Shown here in pieces: positions 42,301-49,585 of a stretch of DNA of 64,000 bases. Every line of letters begins with the position of its first letter. Positions within the stretch are counted from its first letter, which is position 1. A program made the position numbers and the translations under genes. The stretch covers positions 432,813 through 496,812 of the forward strand of contig NZ_JACHCZ010000003.1 in assembly GCF_014207255.1 (NCBI RefSeq). The letters are read 5' to 3'. The notes below the pieces were generated by a model. It worked only from the letters and a program-made list of their open reading frames with translations, was not told where the DNA came from and made no database searches. Source of the DNA: Pseudomonas sp. JAI120 (GTDB taxonomy: Bacteria; Pseudomonadota; Gammaproteobacteria; Pseudomonadales; Pseudomonadaceae).

Positions 42301-43698
42301 ATGAGTACCGCAGCCCGAGTAGCCCCGACATTCCCCGACAGCATCTTTCGCGCCTATGACATTCGTGGCGTAGTACCCAAGACCCTGACCGCCGAAACCG
42401 CCTACTGGATTGGCCGCGCCATTGGTTCCCAGAGCCTGGCCCAGGACGAACCGAACGTTTCGGTCGGTCGTGACGGTCGCCTGTCCGGTCCGGAACTGGT
42501 GGAACAACTGATCCAGGGCCTGGCCGACAGCGGCTGCCATGTCAGCGATGTGGGCCTGGTGCCCACCCCAGCGCTGTACTACGCCGCCAATGTACTGGCC
42601 GGCAAATCCGGGGTGATGCTGACCGGCAGCCATAACCCGTCGGACTATAACGGCTTCAAAATCGTCATCGCCGGCGACACCCTGGCCAACGAGCAGATCC
42701 AGGCCCTGCACACACGCCTGAAGACCAACGACCTGACGAGCGGCAAAGGCAGCATCACCAAAGTTGACATCCTGCAGCGCTACTCTGACGAAATCACCCG
42801 CGACATCAAACTCGCACGCCGCCTCAAAGTGGTGGTGGACTGCGGCAACGGCGCGGCCGGCGTGATCGCCCCGCAGCTGCTCGAAGCCCTGAACTGCGAA
42901 GTGATCCCGCTGTTCTGCGAGGTCGACGGCAACTTCCCCAACCACCACCCGGACCCGGGCAAGCCAGAAAACCTGGTGGACCTGATCGCCAAGGTCAAGG
43001 AAACCGGCGCTGACGTCGGCCTGGCCTTCGACGGTGACGGCGACCGTGTGGGCGTGGTGACCGAAACCGGCGAAATCGTATTCCCGGACCGCCTGCTGAT
43101 GCTGTTTGCCCGCGATGTGGTGGCGCGCAACCCGGGTGCCGAGATCATTTTCGACGTGAAGTGCACCCGCCGCCTCACCCCGCTGATCAAGGAATATGGC
43201 GGCCGTCCGCTAATGTGGAAGACCGGTCACTCGTTGATCAAAAAGAAAATGAAGGAAACCGGCGCGCTGTTGGCCGGCGAAATGAGCGGCCACGTGTTCT
43301 TCAAGGAGCGCTGGTTCGGATTTGACGACGGTATTTACAGCGCCGCCCGTCTGCTGGAAATCCTCAGCAAGGAAAAATCCACCGCGGAAGAGCTGTTTCA
43401 GACCTTCCCGAATGATATTTCTACGCCAGAGATCAATATCCATGTGACCGAAGAGAGCAAATTCAGCATCATTGACGCACTGCACGATGCGCAATGGGGT
43501 GAAGGCGCCAACCTGACCTCCATTGATGGTGTGCGAGTCGATTACGCCAAAGGCTGGGGCCTGGTTCGCGCGTCCAACACCACACCGGTGCTGGTGCTGC
43601 GTTTCGAGGCGGATACCGAGGCTGAGTTGCAGCGCATCAAGGACGTGTTCCACGCCCAGTTGAAACGTGTTGCCCCTGATCTCCAATTACCGTTCTGA
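42301..43698 (+). CDS. algC: Phosphomannomutase/phosphoglucomutase AlgC
   Basis: A 465-residue alpha-D-phosphohexomutase (P. aeruginosa AlgC has 463) that interconverts mannose and glucose 1- and 6-phosphates for alginate, LPS and other exopolysaccharides. The catalytic phosphoserine is Ser110 in TGSHNPSDYNG, the metal loop DGDGDR lies near 244-249, and the sugar loop GEMSGHVFF is present. The start at 42301 gives the family N-terminus (PTFPDSIFRAYDIRG). The frame stays open 66 codons further upstream; ATG at 42181 has AGGAG before it, so a longer form is possible. Confidence 0.94.
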   Translation: MSTAARVAPTFPDSIFRAYDIRGVVPKTLTAETAYWIGRAIGSQSLAQDEPNVSVGRDGRLSGPELVEQLIQGLADSGCHVSDVGLVPTPALYYAANVLAGKSGVMLTGSHNPSDYNGFKIVIAGDTLANEQIQALHTRLKTNDLTSGKGSITKVDILQRYSDEITRDIKLARRLKVVVDCGNGAAGVIAPQLLEALNCEVIPLFCEVDGNFPNHHPDPGKPENLVDLIAKVKETGADVGLAFDGDGDRVGVVTETGEIVFPDRLLMLFARDVVARNPGAEIIFDVKCTRRLTPLIKEYGGRPLMWKTGHSLIKKKMKETGALLAGEMSGHVFFKERWFGFDDGIYSAARLLEILSKEKSTAEELFQTFPNDISTPEINIHVTEESKFSIIDALHDAQWGEGANLTSIDGVRVDYAKGWGLVRASNTTPVLVLRFEADTEAELQRIKDVFHAQLKRVAPDLQLPF

Positions 43699-43716
43699 TT
43701 TTAACCGGAGCCCTGA

Positions 43717-44622
43717 ATGACCCTCGAACGCGAAGCCGCTGCCAACACCGCCAAGGTCCTGTCCGAAGCGTTGCCTTACATTCGACGCTACGTCGGCAAG
43801 ACGCTGGTGATCAAGTACGGCGGCAATGCCATGGAAAGCGACGAGCTGAAAACCGGCTTTGCCCGCGACATCGTGTTGATGAAAGCCGTGGGGATCAACC
43901 CCGTGGTGGTCCACGGCGGCGGCCCGCAAATCGGCGACCTGCTCAAGCGCTTGTCGATCGAGAGTCACTTCATCGATGGCATGCGCGTCACTGACGCGCA
44001 GACCATGGACGTGGTGGAGATGGTCCTCGGCGGCCAGGTGAACAAAGACATCGTCAACCTGATCAACCGTCACGGCGGCAGCGCCATTGGCCTGACCGGC
44101 AAGGACGCCGAGCTGATCCGTGCGAAAAAACTGACCGTTACCCGTCAGACGCCGGAAATGACCCAACCGGAAATCATCGACATCGGCCAGGTGGGCGAAG
44201 TGATCGGCATCAACACTGACCTGCTGAACCTGCTGGTCAAGGGTGACTTCATCCCAGTGATCGCGCCGATCGGCGTGGGTGCCAACGGCGAGTCCTACAA
44301 CATCAACGCCGATCTGGTGGCGGGTAAAGTGGCCGAAGCGCTGAAAGCTGAAAAGCTGATGCTGCTGACCAACATTGCTGGCCTGATGGACAAGCAAGGC
44401 AAGGTGCTGACCGGCTTGACCACTCAACAAGTGGACGAGCTGATCGCCGACGGCACCATCTACGGTGGCATGCTGCCGAAGATCCGTTGCGCACTGGAAG
44501 CAGTGCAAGGCGGCGTCGGCAGCTCGCTGATCCTGGATGGCCGTGTGCCGAATGCGATCCTGCTGGAAATTTTCACCGATACCGGTGTGGGCACGCTGAT
44601 CAGTAATCGCAAGCGCCCTTAA
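43717..44622 (+). CDS. argB: Acetylglutamate kinase
   Basis: A 301-residue amino-acid kinase that phosphorylates N-acetylglutamate in arginine synthesis. VIKYGGNAM and VVVHGGGPQIGDLL carry the ATP and substrate sites and NINADLVAG the C-terminal nucleotide region. The N-terminal helix (EREAAANTAKVLSEALPYIRRYVG) is that of hexameric, arginine-inhibited enzymes, which also are targets of P-II signal proteins in some organisms. It follows algC by 18 bases; a large hairpin terminator follows. Confidence 0.97.
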   Translation: MTLEREAAANTAKVLSEALPYIRRYVGKTLVIKYGGNAMESDELKTGFARDIVLMKAVGINPVVVHGGGPQIGDLLKRLSIESHFIDGMRVTDAQTMDVVEMVLGGQVNKDIVNLINRHGGSAIGLTGKDAELIRAKKLTVTRQTPEMTQPEIIDIGQVGEVIGINTDLLNLLVKGDFIPVIAPIGVGANGESYNINADLVAGKVAEALKAEKLMLLTNIAGLMDKQGKVLTGLTTQQVDELIADGTIYGGMLPKIRCALEAVQGGVGSSLILDGRVPNAILLEIFTDTGVGTLISNRKRP

Positions 44623-44628
44623 AGCACT

Positions 44629-44688
44629 AAAAAGCCCCACCCCTTGTAGGAGCGAGCTTGCTCGCTCCTACAAGGGGTGGGGCTTTTT
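44629..44688. terminator. REP-based bidirectional terminator between argB and pyrE
   Basis: A perfect palindrome of 29 base pairs with a two-base centre. The inner part GTAGGAGCGAGC/GCTCGCTCCTAC is a REP of a different family from the others here; the outer CCCCACCCC/GGGGTGGGG and A5/T-run give it the form of a bidirectional intrinsic terminator. Confidence 0.9.
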
Positions 44689-44701
44689 TATGGTTCAGCG
44701 G

Positions 44702-45349
44702 TTACTGAACGCCGAACTGCTCGCGATACGCCTTAACTGCCGGCAAGTGCTGCTTGAGCTGCGGATCATCCTCCAGGAACTGCAACACCTGGTTCAACGA
44801 CACGATGCTTACCACTGGAATACCGAAATCACGCTCCACTTCCTGGATCGCCGACAACTCACCGTTGCCTCGCTCCTGGCGGTTCAGTGCGATCAATACA
44901 CCGGCGGCCTTGGCGCCGTCCTGGGACGCAATGATCTGCATCACTTCACGGATAGCCGTACCGGCCGTGATCACGTCATCGATGATCAATACATCGCCGG
45001 TAAGCGGCGCGCCCACCAGGCTACCGCCTTCGCCATGAGCCTTGGCTTCCTTGCGGTTGAAGCACCATGGCAGATCGCGCCCATGATGTTCCGCCAGGGC
45101 CACGGCTGTTGCAGCTGCCAGGGGGATACCCTTGTAGGCCGGGCCAAACAGCACGTCGAAGGAAATACCGCTTTCAACAATGGCTGCCGCGTAGAAACGA
45201 CCCAACTGAGCCAGGGCCGAACCCGAGTTGAACAAGCCTGCATTGAAGAAGTACGGGCTGGTGCGCCCGGACTTGAGGGTGAACTCACCGAAGCGCAAAA
45301 CCCCGCGATCGATGGCAAAACGAATGAAATCGCGTTGATACGCCTGCAT
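44702..45349 (-). CDS. pyrE: Orotate phosphoribosyltransferase
   Basis: A 215-residue enzyme making OMP from orotate and PRPP in pyrimidine synthesis. The PRPP motif is VLIIDDVITAGTA, preceded by the flexible loop with NRKEAKAHGEGG. The start at 45349 (MQAYQRDFIRFAIDRGVLRFGEF) follows GAGGC and matches homologues. It is divergent from crc; the 82-base gap contains a perfect 17-bp palindrome. Confidence 0.97.
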   Translation of the reverse strand: MQAYQRDFIRFAIDRGVLRFGEFTLKSGRTSPYFFNAGLFNSGSALAQLGRFYAAAIVESGISFDVLFGPAYKGIPLAAATAVALAEHHGRDLPWCFNRKEAKAHGEGGSLVGAPLTGDVLIIDDVITAGTAIREVMQIIASQDGAKAAGVLIALNRQERGNGELSAIQEVERDFGIPVVSIVSLNQVLQFLEDDPQLKQHLPAVKAYREQFGVQ

Positions 45350-45393
45350 GAAAAAAGCCTCAGATACCACGGATTTAGCTAATTAGGTAGACG

Positions 45394-45410
45394 GCGTGTA
45401 TCATACACGC
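45394..45410. promoter_or_regulatory. Perfect 17-bp palindrome between pyrE and crc
   Basis: GCGTGTAT-C-ATACACGC is fully symmetrical. It contains TATCAT on the + strand and TATGAT on the - strand, each one mismatch from a -10 box, so it may be a shared divergent promoter, an operator, or both. It lies 44 bases from the pyrE start and 21 from the crc start. Confidence 0.5.
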
Positions 45411-45431
45411 ACGCGATTTTTGGGGCCATTT

Positions 45432-46211
45432 ATGCGGATCATCAGTGTGAACGTTAATGGTATTCAGGCTGCAGTCGAGCGTGGTTTGCTCAGTTGGCTG
45501 CAAGCTCAGAATGCCGACGTCATCTGCCTGCAGGACACCCGCGCCTCCGCCTTTGAACTGGACGACCCAGCCTTCCAACTGGATGGCTACTTCCTTTATG
45601 CCTGCGATGCCGAAGTGCCCACCCAAGGTGGCGTGGCTTTGTACTCGCGGTTGCAACCCAAGGCGGTCATCAGCGGCCTCGGCTTCGAGACAGCCGACCG
45701 CTACGGGCGCTACCTGCAAGCCGATTTCGACAAGGTCAGCATCGCGACCTTGCTGCTTCCTTCGGGGCAGAACGGCGATGAAGACTTGAACCAGAAGTTC
45801 AAGCTAATGGACGATTTCGCCCGTTACCTGGATAAACAGCGACGCAAACGTCGCGAGTACATTTATTGTGGCTCGCTGTACGTGGCGCAACAGAAGCTGG
45901 ATATCAAGAACTGGCGCGACAGCCAGCAATCCCCAGGTTTCCTGGCGCCGGAACGGGCCTGGATGGACGAGATTGTCGGCAACATGGGCTATGTGGATGC
46001 CCTGCGCGAAGTCAGCCGCGAAGGCGACCAGTACAGCTGGTGGCCAGACAATGAACAGGCTGAGATGCTCAACCTGGGCTGGCGCTTCGACTACCAGTTG
46101 CTGACCCCTGGTCTGCGCCGGTTCGTACGCAGTGCACGTTTGCCGCGCCAGCCGCGCTTCTCGCAGCACGCGCCGCTGATCGTGGACTACGACTGGACAC
46201 TGACCATCTAA
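45432..46211 (+). CDS. crc: Catabolite repression control protein Crc
   Basis: A 259-residue member of the exonuclease/endonuclease/phosphatase fold (MRIISVNVNGIQAAVERGLLSWLQAQNADVICLQDTR). In Pseudomonas Crc has no nuclease activity; it stabilises Hfq on A-rich target sites of mRNAs for less preferred carbon sources and so represses their translation. The start at 45432 matches known Crc N-termini. Amino-acid catabolic genes in this window are of the type it controls, though I found no clear full target motif in their leaders. Confidence 0.95.
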   Translation: MRIISVNVNGIQAAVERGLLSWLQAQNADVICLQDTRASAFELDDPAFQLDGYFLYACDAEVPTQGGVALYSRLQPKAVISGLGFETADRYGRYLQADFDKVSIATLLLPSGQNGDEDLNQKFKLMDDFARYLDKQRRKRREYIYCGSLYVAQQKLDIKNWRDSQQSPGFLAPERAWMDEIVGNMGYVDALREVSREGDQYSWWPDNEQAEMLNLGWRFDYQLLTPGLRRFVRSARLPRQPRFSQHAPLIVDYDWTLTI

Positions 46212-46226
46212 GGTCTTTATCCAGGC

Positions 46227-46260
46227 ACAAAAAAACCGACATCGCTGTCGGTTTTTTTGT
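46227..46260. terminator. Bidirectional terminator between crc and the DUF4870 gene
   Basis: ACAAAAAAACCGACA (46227-46241) and TGTCGGTTTTTTTGT (46246-46260) are exact inverted copies with a four-base loop; the A and T runs give a classical two-way terminator for convergent genes. Confidence 0.93.
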
Positions 46261-46269
46261 GGGTGTTCA

Positions 46270-46638
46270 TTATTTGACCAGGCGCCAGGTCCACGGGTAG
46301 CGATAGGCAGTGCCGTTGTTGGCCTTGATGCCACCGATGATCGTCAGCACCAGCGCTGCCACCACCAGGATCAACATCAGCAGAAAGCCGATCACCACGA
46401 ACCCCAGCACCATGCAGACCAGCCAGGCGATGGCCACCGTGATCTGGAAATTCAGGGATTCCTTGCCCTGATCATCGATAAGCGGGTCCATATCCTTCTT
46501 GATCTGCCACACGATCAGCGGCCCCAACAGGCTGCCGAAGGGGAATACCAACCCCAGGAACGCCGCGAAGTGACACAACATCGCCCACTGGCGAACTTCC
46601 TTGGTCGGTGCCGGAACCGGCAATTGACTGTCACTCAT
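46270..46638 (-). CDS. DUF4870 domain membrane protein
   Basis: A 122-residue protein with three predicted membrane segments (AMLCHFAAFLGLVFPFGSLLGPLIVW, VAIAWLVCMVLGFVVIGFLLM and the following hydrophobic run LILVVAALVLTIIGGI) and a short hydrophilic N-terminus. It belongs to the DUF4870/Tic20-like family of small inner-membrane proteins without known function. The KKDMDPLIDDQGKESLNFQI loop is the family signature. It lies downstream of rph with a 22-base gap and is probably co-transcribed. Confidence 0.88.
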   Translation of the reverse strand: MSDSQLPVPAPTKEVRQWAMLCHFAAFLGLVFPFGSLLGPLIVWQIKKDMDPLIDDQGKESLNFQITVAIAWLVCMVLGFVVIGFLLMLILVVAALVLTIIGGIKANNGTAYRYPWTWRLVK

Positions 46639-46660
46639 GGCGCTTCTCCTTGAAGCCGGC

Positions 46661-47383
46661 TTAGTCAGCCAGTGCGGCGTTCTGCAGTTCGAAGATCTCA
46701 GTCATGCCTTTCTGGGCGAGGGCCAGCATGGCGTTCAGCTCGGCCGGCTGGAATGGCGCACCTTCGGCGGTGCCCTGCACTTCGATGAAACCACCGGTGC
46801 TGGTCATCACTACGTTCAGATCTGTCTCGGCAGCCGAGTCTTCCAGGTAATCCAGGTCCAGCACCGGCTCGCCCTGGTACATGCCCACCGATACGGCGGC
46901 GATCATCTGCTTCAGCGGGTCGCCGCCTTTCAGGCCGCCACGCTTCTTGATGACTTTAAGCGCGTCAACCAGCGCCACCATGGCGCCGGTGATGGACGCA
47001 GTACGCGTACCGCCATCGGCCTGGATCACGTCGCAGTCGACGTAGAGGGTCACGTCGCCCAGCTTGGTCATATCCAGGGCCGCGCGCAGGGAACGTCCGA
47101 TCAGGCGCTGGATTTCCAGGGTGCGGCCGCCTTGCTTGCCACGGCTGGCTTCACGCTGGTTACGTTCGCCGGTGGCGCGCGGCAGCATGCCGTATTCGGC
47201 GGTCAACCAACCCTGGCCCTGGCCTTTAAGGAAACGCGGCACGCCATTTTCAACGCTGACGGTGCAGATAACCTTGGTATCGCCAAACTCGACCAGTACG
47301 GATCCCTCGGCGTGTTTGGTGTAGTTGCGGGTGATGCGGATCGAGCGGAGCTGATCGGCAGCGCGACCACTTGGACGTTTCAT
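46661..47383 (-). CDS. rph: Ribonuclease PH
   Basis: A 240-residue phosphorolytic 3'-5' exoribonuclease that trims tRNA 3' ends and degrades structured RNA. Start at 47383 gives MKRPSGRAADQLRSI, the family N-terminus; EYGMLPRAT, DCDVIQADGGTRTASITGA and the C-terminal TSTGGFIEVQGTAEG are conserved active-site segments. It is full length, unlike the frameshifted rph of E. coli K-12 strains. It is divergent from yicC. Confidence 0.97.
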   Translation of the reverse strand: MKRPSGRAADQLRSIRITRNYTKHAEGSVLVEFGDTKVICTVSVENGVPRFLKGQGQGWLTAEYGMLPRATGERNQREASRGKQGGRTLEIQRLIGRSLRAALDMTKLGDVTLYVDCDVIQADGGTRTASITGAMVALVDALKVIKKRGGLKGGDPLKQMIAAVSVGMYQGEPVLDLDYLEDSAAETDLNVVMTSTGGFIEVQGTAEGAPFQPAELNAMLALAQKGMTEIFELQNAALAD

Positions 47384-47493
47384 AGGGGATACCTGTACAG
47401 AGGACGAAAAACTGCCGAGCATTATAGAGCCGCGAGTCGATTCGGGGCACTGCTAAAAATCTGGTTACGAATGGTCAGCCTATCGCCCATTGC

Positions 47494-47523
47494 TTGGGCG
47501 CACTCGCCCCACTGCGCTACAAT
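47494..47523 (+). promoter_or_regulatory. Predicted sigma-70 promoter of yicC-gmk
   Basis: TTGGGC (47494-47499) and TACAAT (47518-47523) are separated by 18 bp. The resulting leader of about 70 bases contains a CCCGC-TTTC-GCGGG hairpin (47565-47578) ending 21 bases before the yicC start. Pattern match only. Confidence 0.45.
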
Positions 47524-47599
47524 CCCGCGCCTTCGCAGCCTGTCGGCTTCAATTTACCCATCAGCCCGCTTTCGCGGGACTGCATCGCGAGGTACCTCC

Positions 47600-48463
47600 A
47601 TGGTGCACAGCATGACCGCCTTCGCCCGCGTCGAAAAAGCCGGCGCCCAAGGCACCCTGAGCTGGGAGCTGCGCTCGGTCAACAGCCGCTACCTGGAGCC
47701 GCACCTGCGCCTGCCGGAATCCTTCCGTGACCTCGAAGGCGCCGTGCGTGAGGCACTGCGCCAGGGTATCTCCCGCGGCAAGCTGGAATGCACCCTGCGT
47801 TTTACCGAAGAAACCACCGGCAAGCCGCTGCAGGTGGATCGCGAACGCGCTGCGCAACTGGTCGCTGCCGCCGAAACCATCGCCGGCCTGATCAAGCAAC
47901 CCGCTGCGCTGAACCCTCTGGAAGTGCTGGCCTGGCCCGGCGTTCTGGTGGCTGACGCCACCGATCCGCAAGCCCTCAATGCCGAAGCCCTCGCCCTGTT
48001 CACCCAGGGCCTGAAGGAACTTAAGGCCGGCCGCGAGCGCGAAGGCGCCGAACTGGCCCGCCTGATCAACGAGCGCCTGACCTCGATCGAGGAAGACGTG
48101 GTGATCCTGCGCGAGCTGGTGCCGCAGATGCTTGCAACCCAGCGCCAGAAGGTCCTCGACCGCTTCACCGACATGAAGGCCGACCTCGACCCTGTGCGCC
48201 TGGAACAGGAAATGGTCCTGCTGGCACAAAAGAGCGACGTCGCCGAAGAGCTCGACCGCCTGAGCACCCACATTCTTGAAGTGCGCCGCGTACTCAAGTC
48301 CGGCGGCGCCGCCGGTCGGCGCCTGGACTTCCTGATGCAGGAACTCAACCGCGAAGCCAATACACTGGGCTCCAAGGCTTTCGATCCGCGCAGCACCACG
48401 GCTGCGGTCAACCTCAAGGTGTTGATCGAGCAGATGCGCGAACAAGTACAGAATATTGAGTAA
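47600..48463 (+). CDS. yicC: YicC family endoribonuclease
   Basis: A 287-residue YicC/YloC protein: N-terminal domain MVHSMTAFARVEKAGAQGTLSWELRSVNSRYLEPHLRLPE and C-terminal DUF1732 domain ending FDPRSTTAAVNLKVLIEQMREQVQNIE, with helical middle region. E. coli YicC is an RNase that, with PNPase, promotes decay of small RNAs such as RyhB. It is divergent from rph and 10 bases upstream of gmk. Confidence 0.93.
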   Translation: MVHSMTAFARVEKAGAQGTLSWELRSVNSRYLEPHLRLPESFRDLEGAVREALRQGISRGKLECTLRFTEETTGKPLQVDRERAAQLVAAAETIAGLIKQPAALNPLEVLAWPGVLVADATDPQALNAEALALFTQGLKELKAGREREGAELARLINERLTSIEEDVVILRELVPQMLATQRQKVLDRFTDMKADLDPVRLEQEMVLLAQKSDVAEELDRLSTHILEVRRVLKSGGAAGRRLDFLMQELNREANTLGSKAFDPRSTTAAVNLKVLIEQMREQVQNIE

Positions 48464-48473
48464 GGCAACCTCC

Positions 48474-49094
48474 ATGACCCACAGCACCGGTACCCTTTAC
48501 ATCATTTCCGCCCCTTCGGGCGCGGGCAAAAGCAGCCTGGTCAAGGCGCTGACCGACACCAACGATCAGATCCGTATTTCGGTGTCCCACACCACCCGCG
48601 CCATGCGCCCGGGCGAGGTGAACGGCGTGCACTATCACTTCGTCGAGCGCACCGAGTTCGTCAAGATGATCGAGCATGGCGACTTCCTGGAGCGCGCCGA
48701 GGTGTTCGGCAACCTCTACGGCACCTCGCAAAGCCACCTGCAGCAGACCCTGGACGAAGGCCACGACCTGATCCTGGAAATCGACTGGCAGGGCGCCGAG
48801 CAAGTGCGCCAGCTGATGCCCAAGGCGCGCTCGATCTTCATCCTGCCGCCATCGCTCGAAGCCTTGCACCAGCGCCTGACCAACCGTGGCCAGGACAGCG
48901 ACGAGATCATCGAAGGCCGCATGCGGGAAGCTGTCAGCGAAATGAGCCACTATGTCGACTACGACTACCTGATCATTAACGACGATTTTTCCCACGCGCT
49001 GGATGACCTGAAGGCGATTTTCCGCGCCAATCAGCTCCAGCAGAAGCGTCAACAGCAGCGTTTCGGCAAATTACTCGCCGAATTGCTCGGCTGA
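48474..49094 (+). CDS. gmk: Guanylate kinase
   Basis: A 206-residue kinase that phosphorylates GMP to GDP. The P-loop is SAPSGAGKSS near the N-terminus; SVSHTTRAMRPGEVNGVHYHF and FGNLYGTS bind GMP. The start at 48474 follows AGGCAACCTCC. It provides GDP/GTP, upstream of spoT in the same gene block, so nucleotide supply and (p)ppGpp turnover genes are neighbours. Confidence 0.97.
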   Translation: MTHSTGTLYIISAPSGAGKSSLVKALTDTNDQIRISVSHTTRAMRPGEVNGVHYHFVERTEFVKMIEHGDFLERAEVFGNLYGTSQSHLQQTLDEGHDLILEIDWQGAEQVRQLMPKARSIFILPPSLEALHQRLTNRGQDSDEIIEGRMREAVSEMSHYVDYDYLIINDDFSHALDDLKAIFRANQLQQKRQQQRFGKLLAELLG

Positions 49095-49105
49095 TTGGCC
49101 CTTCC

Positions 49106-49150
49106 CAAAACCGCTGTAAGGGCTTTACATTGGCGCTTGCAGCGGTTTTG
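49106..49150. promoter_or_regulatory. Long hairpin between gmk and rpoZ
   Basis: CAAAACCGCTGTAAG (49106-49120) and CTTGCAGCGGTTTTG (49136-49150) pair over 15 bp with one G-U and a 15-base loop. It ends 110 bases before rpoZ. There is no strong T-run after it, so it may attenuate or protect a 3' end rather than terminate fully. Confidence 0.45.
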
Positions 49151-49261
49151 CGAGGGCCTGCGAAAAATCAGCGCTTCCCTAAACGCTGGTGATTTTTTAA
49201 ACTGCTCAGTCCGCTCGCCCAACCGGGCAGCGCGCATCTTGCATTCGCTCCGAGGAATATC

Positions 49262-49525
49262 ATGGCCCGCGTAACCGTTGAAGACTGCCTAGACCACGTG
49301 GCAAACCGCTTTGAGCTGGTCATGCTCTCTACCAAGCGTGCCCGTCAACTGGCCACTGGCGGCAAAGAGCCCCTGGTCCAGTGGGAAAACGACAAGCCTA
49401 CCGTTGTAGCCCTGCGTGAAATCGCTGAAGGCCTGATGAGCTACGAGTTCATCGCCAACGCTGAAATCGTTGAAGACGAACCGCTGTTTGCAGCGTTCGA
49501 GGACGAGTCCAACGAGGCCGTCTAA
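49262..49525 (+). CDS. rpoZ: RNA polymerase subunit omega
   Basis: An 87-residue omega subunit (ARVTVEDCLDHVANRFELVMLSTKRARQLATGG). It helps assemble RNA polymerase by binding beta-prime and forms one of the ppGpp sites in E. coli. CCGAGGAATATC precedes the ATG. It is followed 60 bases later by spoT, the conserved rpoZ-spoT linkage. Confidence 0.97.
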   Translation: MARVTVEDCLDHVANRFELVMLSTKRARQLATGGKEPLVQWENDKPTVVALREIAEGLMSYEFIANAEIVEDEPLFAAFEDESNEAV

Positions 49526-49585
49526 GCCTATGCCTGGTCGACGTAGCACGGCGCGGGGTCACAGCCTTCGGCAGGAGTTCACACT

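Noticed and set aside
46637..47599. A long + strand frame running into yicC from position 46637
   Set aside because: The first 320 codons are antisense to rph; yicC proper begins at 47600 with a recognised N-terminus.
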